DNA of 26,235 nucleotides, taken from the NCBI GenBank assembly GCA_023433615.1, contig JAEZCJ010000142.1, positions 1 through 26,235 of the forward strand. Reading direction: 5' to 3'. The notes under the pieces were generated by a model. That model was not told the origin of the DNA. It saw only the letters and a program-made list of their open reading frames with translations, and did not search any database. The DNA comes from Bacillota bacterium. GTDB taxonomy: Bacteria; Bacillota; Bacilli; Paenibacillales; Paenibacillaceae. Position numbers and translations under genes: made by a program. Numbering within the stretch: position 1 is the stretch's first letter; each line of letters opens with the position of its first letter. This document shows positions 1-8,709 of the stretch, one piece after another.

Positions 1-2310
1 GTGCTGAACAAGACGGTCGAGGAAGCGGAAGAGGTAGCGGGATTCTACGACGTGCTGGAGATTCAGCCGATCACGTTCTACATGCATCTGGTCGAAAAAG
101 GGTTCGTCGCAAGTCGCGCGGAGCTCGAGCAGGCCATTCGGCGCGTAGTCCAGATCGGCGACAAGCTGGGCAAGCCGGTCATCGCGACGGGCAACGTTCA
201 CTATCTGCATCCGCGTGAAAAGATTTTTCGGGATATTACGATCCACGGCATCACGGGCTTCAGTCCGCTCAAGGACATCCAGAAGCCGGACGCGCATTTC
301 CGGACGACGAAGGAGATGCTGGAGGAATTCGCGTTCCTCGGCGAGGAGAAGGCTTACGAGGTCGTCGTGAAGAACACCGTCGAGCTGGCCGGGCGGTTCG
401 AGCATTACGATATGTTCCCGGACAAGCTGTTCGCGCCGATTATCGAGGGTGCGGACGACGAGATTCGCAATACGTGCTATGCGTTCGCGAAGAACATGTA
501 CGGGGAGAACTTGCCGCAGGTCGTCATCGACCGGCTGGAGAAAGAACTCATGCCGATTATCAAATACGAGTTCTCCGCCAACTACCTCGTGTCCGCCAAG
601 CTGGTAAAGAAGTCGAACGAAGACGGTTATCTCGTCGGATCGCGGGGCTCGGTAGGCTCGTCGGTCGTCGCGACGTTCCTCGGCATATCGGAGGTCAACC
701 CGCTGCCGGCGCATTATATCTGCCTCAACCCGGACTGCAAGCACAGCGAATGGTTCCTCGACGGCAGCGTGCCGAGCGGCTTCGACCTGCCGGACAAGGA
801 CTGCCCGAACTGCGGCAAGCCGATGAAGGGCGAGGGGCAGGATATTCCGTTCGAGACGTTCCTCGGCTTCAAGGGCGACAAAGTCCCGGATATCGACCTT
901 AACTTCTCGGGCGAATACCAGCCGCATGCGCATAACTACACGAAGGTCATGTTCGGGGAGAAGCAGGTTTTCCGAGCGGGCACGATCGGTACGGTAGCGG
1001 AGAAGACGGCATACGGCTTCGCCAAAAAGTACGAGGAAGACAAGGGACAGAAGTGGCGAGGCGCCGAATTGAACCGGTTGGCGGCAGGATGTACGGGCGT
1101 TAAGCGGAGCACCGGCCAGCATCCCGGCGGCATCGTCGTCGTCCCGGACTACATCGAGGTGGAGGACGTCACCCCTGTGCAATACCCCGCCGACGATACG
1201 AGCGCGGATTGGAAGACGACGCACTTCGACTATCATGCCTTCGAGGCGAATCTGCTGAAGCTCGATATTCTCGGCCATGACGATCCGACGATGATGCGGA
1301 TGCTGCAGGATCTTACGGGCGTCGATCCGACGACGATTCCGATGAACGATCCGAAGGTCATGAGCATGTTCAGCTCGACCACGGCGCTCGGCGTTACGCC
1401 GGAGCAGATCCGGACGCCGGTCGCGACGTACGGCGTGCCCGAGATGGGCACGAAGTTCGTGCGACAGATGCTCCATGAAGCGAAGCCGACGTCGTTCGCC
1501 GACTTGCTGCAAATCTCGGGCTTGTCGCACGGTACGGGCGTATGGCTCGGCAATGCGCAAGAGCTTATCAAGAACGGCACCTGCAACATCAAGACCGTAA
1601 TCGGCTGCCGTGACGACATTATGCTGTATCTGATCTACAAGGCCGGCATGGATGCCAGCCTCGCGTTCAAAATCACGGAGAGCGTCCGGAAGGGCCGCGG
1701 CCTGACGCCGGAATGGATCGAAGAGATGAAGAACTGCAAGGTGCCGAAGTGGTATATCGATTCCTGCCTCAAGATCGAGTACATGTTCCCGAAGGCGCAT
1801 GCCTCTGCATACGTTATTTCGGCCGTGCGTACCGCTTACTTCAAGCTGTATTATCCGATCGCTTATTATGCGACGTATTTCACGGTGCGCGCCGACGACT
1901 TCGAGCTGGAGATTCTGTGCCAGGGCTACGACGCGATCCTGAAGCGGCTGATCGAGATCGAGGATAAGGGCTTCCAAGCGACGACGAAGGAGAAGAACTC
2001 GATCTCCATTCTCGAGATGGCGCTCGAGATGACGGCGCGCGGTTTCTCGTTCAAGCCGATCGACCTGTATCGCTCGGACGCGACGAAGTTCCTGATCGAA
2101 GGCGATTCGCTCATTCCGCCGTTCGCGGCCGTAGGCGGCATCGGCGACAACGCTGCCCGCAATATTGCGGCGGCGCGCGAGGAGGGCGACTTCCTCTCGA
2201 TCGAGGACTTCCAGCAGAAATCGCGGGCGTCGAAGACGATCGTCGAGCTGCTCGCGGCGATGGGCTGCTTCCGGGGATTGCCGGAATCCAACCAACTTTC
2301 CTTATTCTAA
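1..2310 (+). CDS. polC: DNA polymerase III PolC-type alpha subunit, C-terminal 769 residues (5' end outside window)
   Basis: This is the catalytic half of the Gram-positive replicative DNA polymerase. The first codon shown is internal: the fragment begins in the last part of the PHP domain. A four-cysteine zinc-binding segment follows (fragment residues C241, C246, C268, C271). The palm motif PDIDLNFSG carries D297 and D299, and the third catalytic aspartate is D422 in LDILGHDD. The 123-residue spacing from D299 to D422 equals my recollection of the Geobacillus PolC spacing (D975 to D1098). That offset implies a full protein of about 1445 residues, normal for PolC. TGQHPGG (371–377) and the FPKAHASAY segment are also typical. 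The exonuclease domain would lie upstream of the window. The frame is intact to the TAA stop. Very sure. Confidence 0.98.
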   Translation: MLNKTVEEAEEVAGFYDVLEIQPITFYMHLVEKGFVASRAELEQAIRRVVQIGDKLGKPVIATGNVHYLHPREKIFRDITIHGITGFSPLKDIQKPDAHFRTTKEMLEEFAFLGEEKAYEVVVKNTVELAGRFEHYDMFPDKLFAPIIEGADDEIRNTCYAFAKNMYGENLPQVVIDRLEKELMPIIKYEFSANYLVSAKLVKKSNEDGYLVGSRGSVGSSVVATFLGISEVNPLPAHYICLNPDCKHSEWFLDGSVPSGFDLPDKDCPNCGKPMKGEGQDIPFETFLGFKGDKVPDIDLNFSGEYQPHAHNYTKVMFGEKQVFRAGTIGTVAEKTAYGFAKKYEEDKGQKWRGAELNRLAAGCTGVKRSTGQHPGGIVVVPDYIEVEDVTPVQYPADDTSADWKTTHFDYHAFEANLLKLDILGHDDPTMMRMLQDLTGVDPTTIPMNDPKVMSMFSSTTALGVTPEQIRTPVATYGVPEMGTKFVRQMLHEAKPTSFADLLQISGLSHGTGVWLGNAQELIKNGTCNIKTVIGCRDDIMLYLIYKAGMDASLAFKITESVRKGRGLTPEWIEEMKNCKVPKWYIDSCLKIEYMFPKAHASAYVISAVRTAYFKLYYPIAYYATYFTVRADDFELEILCQGYDAILKRLIEIEDKGFQATTKEKNSISILEMALEMTARGFSFKPIDLYRSDATKFLIEGDSLIPPFAAVGGIGDNAARNIAAAREEGDFLSIEDFQQKSRASKTIVELLAAMGCFRGLPESNQLSLF

Positions 2311-2355
2311 GATGCATCGCACTTATGATCATACGCTTATCGATCAGTAGGAACG

Positions 2356-2389
2356 CAAGCAAGCCCGGTCATGCGACCGGGCTTGCTTG
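2356..2389. terminator. Strong hairpin between convergent polC and esterase genes
   Basis: A perfect 15-bp inverted repeat (2356–2370 with 2375–2389) closes an ATGC tetraloop 46 nt after the polC stop. Neither strand has a clean T-run after it, only T-rich sequence on the plus side. It lies between two converging genes, so it probably ends transcripts from both sides or protects their 3' ends. Termination itself is inferred. Confidence 0.7.
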
Positions 2390-2414
2390 TGCTTACTTGT
2401 ATAAGCATTCGTAT

Positions 2415-3311
2415 TTATTTGTCGGAGCCGTAGAACCGCAGATAGTCCTCTAATTGACTTGCCCAATAAGGCGCGTCATGCATGCCGCCGGGGACGATCT
2501 CCGTCACCACAGATTTCACCTTGTTCTGGCGCAGATTCTTCTCCAACTGCTTCACGGCTTCGATATAATTGGCATCATCCCTGTCGCCGATGTCGAGCAT
2601 GACCTGCGTGGCGCTGACGTCCTCTTTCAATGCCAATCGCAGCGGGTCGCGGCTCTCGCGGAGCTGCTCAGTCGGATACATCCATTCCTTGCGCGGTGCC
2701 CACGGGTCCTCTACGAAGATCGCCGGCGCATGTGCGCCGATCTTGCCGAATAGTTCCGGATTGCGCAGCCCGATATGCAGCGCGGCATATCCGCCGAGCG
2801 AAGCGCCGCCGATGAATCGGCTGTCACGCGACGGATTCGTCGCATAGTTCGTATCGACATATGTGACAACCTCGTCGACGAGATAATCTTCGTACCGACC
2901 CTCGTTCATCGGATCCGGAATATTCGGCGGTCCCATCCAAGTCCCCGTTACATCCGCGCTGTTAATGCCCCAGCTGTTATCGTGCTGCGGCGATACGATA
3001 ATCATCGGCTTAATCGTGCCTGCCTTGATGAGCTTGTCCGCTTTGTCCTGGATATAGAGCACGTTGAACCACCACTTTTGCGTTTCTTGATATTTATGGA
3101 GCAGGTACAGAACCGGATAATCTTTGCCTTGGCGATAGCCTTCGGGCAGATAGATGTTTAGCGTCATTTCTTTATCGAGCGCCTCGCTGTGAAAAGACAC
3201 CCGCTTAACGGAGGATGGCGATTTGTTGATGGTTTTTGCCGATACTGACCCGATCAGCGAAGAGAAGATCAAAGTTAGAATGCCTAGCACAATCGTTACT
3301 TTCCTATTCAT
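2415..3311 (-). CDS. Secreted alpha/beta-hydrolase, esterase D / PF00756-type
   Basis: A 298-residue protein with a signal peptide: KVTIVLGILTLIFSSLIGS is hydrophobic and an SVSA|KT cleavage site falls after residue 25. The hydrolase fold shows the nucleophile elbow GGASLGG (Ser171), an acid in the DIGDRDD segment (about Asp243) and His278 in GGMHDAPYW. YLPEGY and YPVLYLLH are typical of the esterase D family, which includes enterochelin-esterase-like and acyl-transferase-like members. It probably cleaves an ester outside the membrane; the substrate cannot be read. GGAGG lies 7 nt before the ATG. The gene points against polC and rimP, which are adjacent in B. subtilis, and is less GC-rich than its surroundings (50% in a 60-base sample versus 60% in polC), so it may be a later insertion. 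Confidence 0.88.
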   Translation of the reverse strand: MNRKVTIVLGILTLIFSSLIGSVSAKTINKSPSSVKRVSFHSEALDKEMTLNIYLPEGYRQGKDYPVLYLLHKYQETQKWWFNVLYIQDKADKLIKAGTIKPMIIVSPQHDNSWGINSADVTGTWMGPPNIPDPMNEGRYEDYLVDEVVTYVDTNYATNPSRDSRFIGGASLGGYAALHIGLRNPELFGKIGAHAPAIFVEDPWAPRKEWMYPTEQLRESRDPLRLALKEDVSATQVMLDIGDRDDANYIEAVKQLEKNLRQNKVKSVVTEIVPGGMHDAPYWASQLEDYLRFYGSDK

Positions 3312-3368
3312 AGATTTGCCTCCAGATTCTAATGGTTAATGGGCGCGATTGAGGATCCTCGCTTTCAT

Positions 3369-3397
3369 TGTATAGGCTGGAGGGAGCCGGCTGACAG
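3369..3397 (-). promoter_or_regulatory. Candidate sigma-A promoter for the esterase
   Basis: On the minus strand, CTGTCA (3392–3397) is followed after 17 nt by TATACA (3369–3374), about 58 nt upstream of the esterase ATG. Each hexamer differs from consensus by two bases or fewer. The stretch 3398–3501 between the divergent promoters shows nothing else I can support. Confidence 0.5.
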
Positions 3398-3501
3398 TGT
3401 CTAGGCAAAGCGATTCGAGAAATTACTTTCGTGAATAAAGTATTTTGAGCCGGAAGACGCAGATTGAAAATGAAAACCAATCCGGCGTTTTCATTTCTAT
3501 A

Positions 3502-3530
3502 TTGTCACAACAGTCCGACTATGCTATAAT
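3502..3530 (+). promoter_or_regulatory. Sigma-A promoter of the rimP–nusA–infB operon
   Basis: TTGTCA (3502–3507) and a perfect TATAAT (3525–3530) are separated by 17 nt. Transcription would start near 3537, giving a leader of about 100 nt before rimP. It is the best housekeeping promoter in the window and the only clear one before the nine-gene block that follows. Confidence 0.85.
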
Positions 3531-3559
3531 TTTTCTGGTAATGCTGTAACTAAAGGGCA

Positions 3560-3604
3560 CGCAGGAGAAGAGTGGGGAAACCCACTCTTTACGTTTTGTC
3601 TGCG
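3560..3604 (+). promoter_or_regulatory. Structured 5' leader hairpin of rimP mRNA
   Basis: A 9-bp perfect stem (AAGAGTGGG 3568–3576 with CCCACTCTT 3581–3589) is capped by a GAAA tetraloop. It sits inside a 5-bp closing stem (CGCAG 3560–3564 with CTGCG 3600–3604). The T content after the inner stem (TTTACGTTTTG) is weak for termination. It begins about 23 nt after the expected transcription start. Attenuation, mRNA protection or protein binding are all possible; none is shown. Confidence 0.6.
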
Positions 3605-3635
3605 CAGGTTGAACCTTACGGGAGGTCTTTTAAGC

Positions 3636-4097
3636 TTGAGCATGAGTAAAATTGGATCCGCCGTCGAAGCGATGGTTAAGCCATTTTTGGACGAGAACGG
3701 ATTTGAGCTAGTCGATATCGAGTACGTGAAGGAAGGCAGCAATTGGTTCCTCCGCATCTTCGTGGATAAGGAAGGCGGAATCGATATTGACGAATGCGGC
3801 CGCATCAGCGAATACATAAGCGACCGCCTGGACGAGAATGATCCGATCCCGGACGCTTACTTCCTAGAAGTCTCTTCGCCGGGCGCGGAGAGGCCGCTTC
3901 GCAAACCGGAAGACATGGCTAAGGCGGTTGGCAAGCAAGTATATATCAGCACGTATGAGCCGGTTCATGGCATGAAGGAATTCGAGGGCAAGCTGCTGTC
4001 GTTCGAGGATGAACAAGCCGTCATCGCGATCGGCAAGAAGCAGTATGACGTGCCGTATTCCAGAATTGCCAGCGCCAGACTGGCCGTCGTCTTTTAA
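3636..4097 (+). CDS. rimP: Ribosome maturation factor RimP
   Basis: RimP binds the 30S precursor and is needed for 16S rRNA processing and small-subunit assembly. The 153-residue product has the family core FELVDIEYVKEGSNWFLRIF, the invariant VSSPGAERPL segment, and the C-terminal YSRIASARLAV of the SH3-like domain. I chose TTG 3636 because GGGAGG (3620–3625) lies 10 nt before it. The alternative ATG 3642 would be 16 nt away, although homologues often begin with MSK as it would. It is the first gene of the operon and is followed by nusA after 25 nt, the usual rimP–nusA pairing. Confidence 0.95.
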   Translation: MSMSKIGSAVEAMVKPFLDENGFELVDIEYVKEGSNWFLRIFVDKEGGIDIDECGRISEYISDRLDENDPIPDAYFLEVSSPGAERPLRKPEDMAKAVGKQVYISTYEPVHGMKEFEGKLLSFEDEQAVIAIGKKQYDVPYSRIASARLAVVF

Positions 4098-4122
4098 TTG
4101 TTGAGAGGGGGAGTAGTTTTCA

Positions 4123-5223
4123 ATGAGCATGGATTTTATCGAGGCGCTGTCGGAAATCGAAAGAGATAAGGGGATTAGCAAAGACATCTTGATCGAAGCG
4201 ATCGAGGCGGCTTTGATCTCCAGCTATAAGCGTAACTTCAATACGGCGCAGAACGTGCGCGTCGATATTAATCGCCATACCGGCGTAATCAAAGTGTTCG
4301 CGCGCAAGACCGTCGTCGAGGAAGTGCTGGATCCGCGCCTCGAGATTTCGGTCGAAGCCGCACGCGAGATCAACCCGCACTATCAGGTCGACGATATCGC
4401 GGACATCGAAGTCACGCCGAGGGACTTCGGGCGCATCGCGGCGCAGACCGCTAAGCAAGTTGTGACGCAGCGCATACGCGAAGCGGAGCGCGGCTTGATC
4501 TACAATGCCTTCATCGATAAAGAAGAAGACATCGTCAACGGGATCGTGCAGCGTCAAGATACCCGCAATTTGTTTATTGATCTCGGAAAGGTCGAAGCGG
4601 TGCTGCCGCTGACCGAATTGATGCCGAACGATAAGTTCAAGCACGGCGACCGCGTCAAATCGTACATCACGAAGGTAGAGAACACGACGAAGGGGCCGCA
4701 AATCATTTTGTCCCGTACGCATCCCGGCCTGTTGAAGCGCCTGTTCGAGCTCGAAGTGCCCGAGATTTACGACGGCGTCGTCGAAATTCGGTCAGTCGCC
4801 CGCGAGGCGGGCTTCCGTTCGAAGATCGCGGTGCATTCGCGCAACGGCGAAGTCGATCCTGTCGGCTCCTGCGTCGGTCCGAAGGGGCAGCGGGTACAGA
4901 CGATCGTCACCGAGCTGAAGGGCGAGAAGATCGATATCGTGCGCTGGTCGGACAGCGTCGAGGAATATGTGGCGAATGCCCTCAGCCCGTCGAAGGTGCT
5001 GGAGGTTATCGTATTCGAGCAGGAGAAAATGGCGCGCGTTATCGTGCCGGATTATCAGCTGTCGCTCGCGATCGGCATCAAGGGCCAGAACGCCCGCTTA
5101 GCCGCGAAGTTGACCGGTTGGAAAATCGATATCAAGAGCGAGACGCAAGCCGAGCAGGAATATGATCGTCCGCGCACGCAGGGCGATGCAATGCATCAGG
5201 ATTCCGTATCGTACGACGGCTAG
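4123..5223 (+). CDS. nusA: Transcription termination/antitermination factor NusA
   Basis: NusA binds RNA polymerase and nascent RNA and modulates pausing, termination and antitermination. The 366 residues contain the N-terminal polymerase-binding domain (about 1–125), an S1 domain (about 135–200) and two KH domains with GxxG loops GPKG (252–255) and GIKG (318–321). The KH2 loop reads GIKG where I recall GKRG in B. subtilis, but the GxxG pattern is kept. The protein ends shortly after KH2 with a short acidic tail, as in other Firmicutes, and lacks the C-terminal repeats of E. coli NusA. A GA-rich Shine-Dalgarno (gagaggggga) precedes the ATG. Very sure. Confidence 0.98.
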   Translation: MSMDFIEALSEIERDKGISKDILIEAIEAALISSYKRNFNTAQNVRVDINRHTGVIKVFARKTVVEEVLDPRLEISVEAAREINPHYQVDDIADIEVTPRDFGRIAAQTAKQVVTQRIREAERGLIYNAFIDKEEDIVNGIVQRQDTRNLFIDLGKVEAVLPLTELMPNDKFKHGDRVKSYITKVENTTKGPQIILSRTHPGLLKRLFELEVPEIYDGVVEIRSVAREAGFRSKIAVHSRNGEVDPVGSCVGPKGQRVQTIVTELKGEKIDIVRWSDSVEEYVANALSPSKVLEVIVFEQEKMARVIVPDYQLSLAIGIKGQNARLAAKLTGWKIDIKSETQAEQEYDRPRTQGDAMHQDSVSYDG

Positions 5224-5260
5224 CGGGAGTAAGCGCCGCAAGCACATGGGGGGATGAGCG

Positions 5261-5572
5261 ATGAAGCCGAGAAAAGTGCCGCTGCGCAAATGCGTTGCTT
5301 GCCAAGAAATGATGCCGAAGAAGGCGTTGATCCGCGTGGTCCGCACGCCGGATGAACTTGTGGCGATCGACTTGACCGGCAAAAAAGCGGGACGAGGCGC
5401 CTACCTATGCGGCAAGGTTGCATGTTTCAAGCTCGCGAAGAAGAGCAAGGCGTTCGATCGGGCATTGAAAATAACGGTTGATCCTGCGATCTACGATCAA
5501 TTGGAGCAGGATTTCATTGAAGTCGAAGAGGAATTCCTCGCCGCTAAGGAACGGGGCGATGATGACGAATAA
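5261..5572 (+). CDS. rnpM: YlxR family RNA-binding protein, RNase P modulator RnpM
   Basis: A 103-residue basic protein of the YlxR family. It shows RKCVACQ (C11, C14) and GRGAYLC (residues 44–50, then C55), the conserved cysteine and RGAY pattern of the fold. In B. subtilis the protein has been reported to bind RNase P RNA and modulate its activity; that role is by homology here. A G-rich Shine-Dalgarno (5247–5253) lies before ATG 5261. It sits 37 nt after nusA, and its last 14 nt overlap the next gene, so translation is probably coupled. The acidic tail (RGDDDE) is variable in the family. Confidence 0.92.
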   Translation: MKPRKVPLRKCVACQEMMPKKALIRVVRTPDELVAIDLTGKKAGRGAYLCGKVACFKLAKKSKAFDRALKITVDPAIYDQLEQDFIEVEEEFLAAKERGDDDE

Positions 5573-5888
5573 AGCATTGTCAGGGCTAGGCATGGCCATG
5601 CGCGCCGGGAAGCTTGCGACAGGCGATGAGACGGCGCTGAAGGCCGTTCAGCAAGGCAAGGCCTTCCTCGTATTCGTGGCAACCGACGCCTCGGAGAATA
5701 CGAAGAAGAAGTATCGCGACAAGTGCGCAACGTATCGCGTGCGGCTGGTCGAAGCATTCGACCGCTATACGCTCGGTGCCGCGATCGGCAAGGCGGATCG
5801 GGTCATCGCAGCCGTCATTGATCCTGGCTTTGCCAGACTGATAGGGCAGCAGCTCGGTAACCTAACGGAGGTGGAGAATATTGAGTAA
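5559..5888 (+). CDS. rplGA: YlxQ-type ribosomal L7Ae-like protein
   Basis: A 109-residue member of the L7Ae/L30e/S12e family, which binds kink-turn RNAs. Conserved stretches are GLGMAMRAGKLATGDE, FVATDASENTKKKY and GKADRVIAAVIDPGFA. I start it at ATG 5559 because AAGGA (5546–5550) is 8 nt upstream; ATG 5562 is the alternative. The frame is open further upstream to 5478, but that part lies inside rnpM and does not resemble the family. Its stop overlaps the infB start by 8 nt, so rnpM, rplGA and infB look translationally linked. Confidence 0.93.
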   Translation: MMTNKALSGLGMAMRAGKLATGDETALKAVQQGKAFLVFVATDASENTKKKYRDKCATYRVRLVEAFDRYTLGAAIGKADRVIAAVIDPGFARLIGQQLGNLTEVENIE

Positions 5889-8703
5889 ACAGGACAACAA
5901 AGATAAGTTAAGGGTCTACGAATATGCCAAGTCGCTCAACATGAGCAGCAAGGAAATCATTACGATCCTGAAGCGTCTCGATATGCCTGTCAACAATCAC
6001 ATGAGCGTCATGGAGAATAACATGGTCGATAAGGTGGAGGGATTCTTCAAGAGCATTAAGGAGAATGCCGCCGCCAAGCGCGCGCAAGAGACGAACGCGG
6101 CACGCCAGCAGGCGAAGCCGGCCGGGAATCCCGCAGGCGGACAGCAGTCAGCTCGTCCGCAGGGAACGCCAGGCGGCCGCAGCGGCGACGCATTGACGCG
6201 TGCCGCAGCTCCGCAGACAGCCAACCAAAATAACCAAGAAAAGCAGGGGAATATGAACGTAACCACGACGCAATCCACAACGACAACAACAACGACAACA
6301 ACGACAACGAGCACGCCAGCGAACGCGGCGGCATCCGGAGCATCGACCACCAACCCAGCATCCAGCGGCGGCTCCAGCCGTCCTCAGGGCGGCCAAGGCG
6401 GTCATCGCGACCAGCGTCCAAGCGGGGGTCAAGGGCAAGGCCGCGGCCCGCAAGGCGGCTACGGTCAGAATCGCGGTCCGGGCCAAGGCCAAGGCGGCGC
6501 GCGGCCGCAAGGGCAAGGCCAAAACCGCGGACCGGGTCAAGGCGGCCAAGGCCAAAACCGAGGACCGGGCCAAGGCCAGGGCGGCCAGAGCCAGAACCGC
6601 GGACCTCAAGGAGCACGTCCAAGCCAAGGCGGCGCACCGGGCGGCTTCCGTTCAGGCGGACCATCCCAAGGCGGTCAAGGCGGCGGCTTCCGCAGCAGCG
6701 CGCCTGGCGGCACACCAGGCGGCGGCGGTTCGCGTCCGGCACCTAGCCGTTTCGGCGATAACAAACCGGCAGGCCGCAACGACGCGAATTCGCGCGGGGC
6801 GGGCAGACCGGGCGGCAAGCCAGGCGGCGGCAGACCGGGAGGCGGCAACAGCCGTTTCGAGGACGGACGCGGCGGCTTCAAGAACGGACGCGGCGGCAAG
6901 AACAACCGCGGACGCGGCCAGCAGCAAGTGCACCGCGAGAAGATCGACAACACGCCGAAGAAGATTATCGTGCGCGGCGAGATGAGCGTAGGGGATCTTG
7001 CGAAGCTCCTTCACAAGGACGCATCGGAAGTCATCAAGAAGCTGATTTTCCTCGGCGTCATGGCCACGATCAACCAAGAGCTCGACCTCGATACGATCCA
7101 ACTCGTAGCAGGCGATTACGGGGTCGAAGTCGAGATTAAGCTTCCTGTCGACGAAGATACGTTCGAAACGGTCGAAGAAGTGGATGAGGAGTCCGAGCTG
7201 GAGACGCGTCCGCCGGTCGTTACGATCATGGGTCACGTCGACCACGGCAAGACGACGCTGCTCGATGCCATCCGCGAGACGAGCGTATCGCTCGGCGAAG
7301 CAGGCGGAATCACGCAGCACATCGGCGCGTATCAAGTCGAGATCAACAGCAAGAAGATCACGTTCCTCGATACGCCGGGCCACGAAGCGTTCACGACGAT
7401 GCGTGCGCGCGGCGCACAGGTGACGGACATTACGATTCTCGTCGTGGCTGCCGATGACGGCGTCATGCCGCAGACGGTTGAAGCAATCAACCATGCGAAG
7501 GCAGCAGGCGTTCCGATCATCGTGGCCGTGAACAAGATCGACAAAGAAGGCGCGAATCCTGACAAGATCATGCAGGCATTGACCGAATATGAGCTTGTGC
7601 CGGAAGCATGGGGCGGCGAGACCATATTCGTCAACATCTCCGCGAAGCAGCGCACGAACCTGGAAGAACTGCTCGAGATGATTCTGCTCGTGGCAGAAGT
7701 CAACGACTACAAGGCGAACCCGAATAAGCGGGCGCGCGGCACGGTCATCGAAGCCGAGCTCGACAAGGGTAAAGGTCCTGTGGCGCGCATTCTCGTCCAG
7801 CATGGTTCCCTCAAGGTGGGCGATGCTTTCGTCGCAGGCAACTGCTTCGGACGGATCCGCGCCATGGTCAACGACAAGGGACGCCGATTGAAAGAAGCGG
7901 GACCTTCGACGCCGGTCGAAATTACCGGCCTGACGGAAGTGCCGCAAGCCGGCGATCCGTTCATGGTGTTCGAGGACGAGCGCAAGGCGCGCGCAATCGC
8001 GGAACGCCGCGCAACCAAGCATCGGGAGTCCGCACGCGGCGCCAATACGCGCGTTACGCTGGACGATCTGTATAATCATATCAAAGAAGGCGAAATTAAA
8101 GACCTGAACGTCATTATCAAAGCCGACGTTCAAGGCTCGGCCGAAGCGCTTAAGGGCTCGCTGGCGAAGATCGATGTCGAAGGCGTGCGCGTCAAAATCC
8201 TGCACAGCGGCGTAGGCGCGGTAACGGAATCCGACGTAACGCTCGCCTCTGCATCCAACGCGATCATCATCGGCTTCAACGTTCGCCCGGAACCGCAGGC
8301 CAAAATGAACGCCGATCAAGAGCAAGTCGACATTCGCCTGCATTCGATCATCTACAAGGTCATCGACGAGATTGAGCATGCGATGAAGGGGATGCTCGAC
8401 CCTGTATTCAAGGAAGTCGTCATCGGCCATGCCGAGGTTCGCAACCTGTTCAAAGTGAGCAAGGTCGGCACGATCGCAGGCTGCATGGTTACCGACGGCA
8501 AAGTGACACGCGCATCCGAAGCACGCGTCGTTCGCGGAGGTACGGTCGTACACGAAGGCAAGATCGACTCCCTCAAGCGGTATAAAGACGATGCCAAGGA
8601 AGTCGCGCAAGGCTACGAATGCGGCATTACGCTGGTCGGCTTCAATGACCTCCAAGAAGGGGACACGATCGAAGCGTTCATCATGGAAACCGTTGAGAGG
8701 TGA
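5881..8703 (+). CDS. infB: Translation initiation factor IF-2
   Basis: IF-2 is the GTPase that places initiator tRNA on the ribosome and promotes subunit joining. The 940-residue product has an N-terminal IF2N helix region (about 8–50), a disordered linker (about 60–355) and a second IF2N domain from about residue 360. The G domain has G1 GHVDHGKTT (451–459), G3 DTPGHE (497–502), G4 NKID (551–554) and G5 SAK (587–589), followed by the beta-barrel and C-terminal domains. TTG 5881 is the start: GGAGGTGGAG precedes it and MSKQDNKDKLRVYEYAK matches the family. It is about 220 residues longer than B. subtilis IF-2 because of the linker. ylxP, which follows infB in B. subtilis, is missing. Confidence 0.98.
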   Translation: MSKQDNKDKLRVYEYAKSLNMSSKEIITILKRLDMPVNNHMSVMENNMVDKVEGFFKSIKENAAAKRAQETNAARQQAKPAGNPAGGQQSARPQGTPGGRSGDALTRAAAPQTANQNNQEKQGNMNVTTTQSTTTTTTTTTTTSTPANAAASGASTTNPASSGGSSRPQGGQGGHRDQRPSGGQGQGRGPQGGYGQNRGPGQGQGGARPQGQGQNRGPGQGGQGQNRGPGQGQGGQSQNRGPQGARPSQGGAPGGFRSGGPSQGGQGGGFRSSAPGGTPGGGGSRPAPSRFGDNKPAGRNDANSRGAGRPGGKPGGGRPGGGNSRFEDGRGGFKNGRGGKNNRGRGQQQVHREKIDNTPKKIIVRGEMSVGDLAKLLHKDASEVIKKLIFLGVMATINQELDLDTIQLVAGDYGVEVEIKLPVDEDTFETVEEVDEESELETRPPVVTIMGHVDHGKTTLLDAIRETSVSLGEAGGITQHIGAYQVEINSKKITFLDTPGHEAFTTMRARGAQVTDITILVVAADDGVMPQTVEAINHAKAAGVPIIVAVNKIDKEGANPDKIMQALTEYELVPEAWGGETIFVNISAKQRTNLEELLEMILLVAEVNDYKANPNKRARGTVIEAELDKGKGPVARILVQHGSLKVGDAFVAGNCFGRIRAMVNDKGRRLKEAGPSTPVEITGLTEVPQAGDPFMVFEDERKARAIAERRATKHRESARGANTRVTLDDLYNHIKEGEIKDLNVIIKADVQGSAEALKGSLAKIDVEGVRVKILHSGVGAVTESDVTLASASNAIIIGFNVRPEPQAKMNADQEQVDIRLHSIIYKVIDEIEHAMKGMLDPVFKEVVIGHAEVRNLFKVSKVGTIAGCMVTDGKVTRASEARVVRGGTVVHEGKIDSLKRYKDDAKEVAQGYECGITLVGFNDLQEGDTIEAFIMETVER
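6277..6606 (+). repeat. Low-complexity coding repeats in the IF-2 linker
   Basis: An 11-codon threonine run (residues 133–143) is coded by ACA/ACG triplets at 6277–6309. It is followed by a Gly/Gln/Arg/Pro-rich segment in which QNRGP recurs at residues 196, 214, 225 and 238 within GQ-rich spacers. All repeats are in frame and would change length in steps of three. This is a disordered linker, not a structured domain; arginine-glycine richness suggests RNA contact, which is inference. Confidence 0.85.
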
Positions 8704-8709
8704 TGAAGC

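Noticed and set aside
1..3. GTG at position 1 as the polC start
   Set aside because: It is an internal valine codon; the fragment aligns to PolC from about residue 677 onwards.
6460..6610. CRISPR-like or tandem DNA repeats
   Set aside because: The repeats are coding, in frame and imperfect, with no regular spacers; they are the IF-2 linker.
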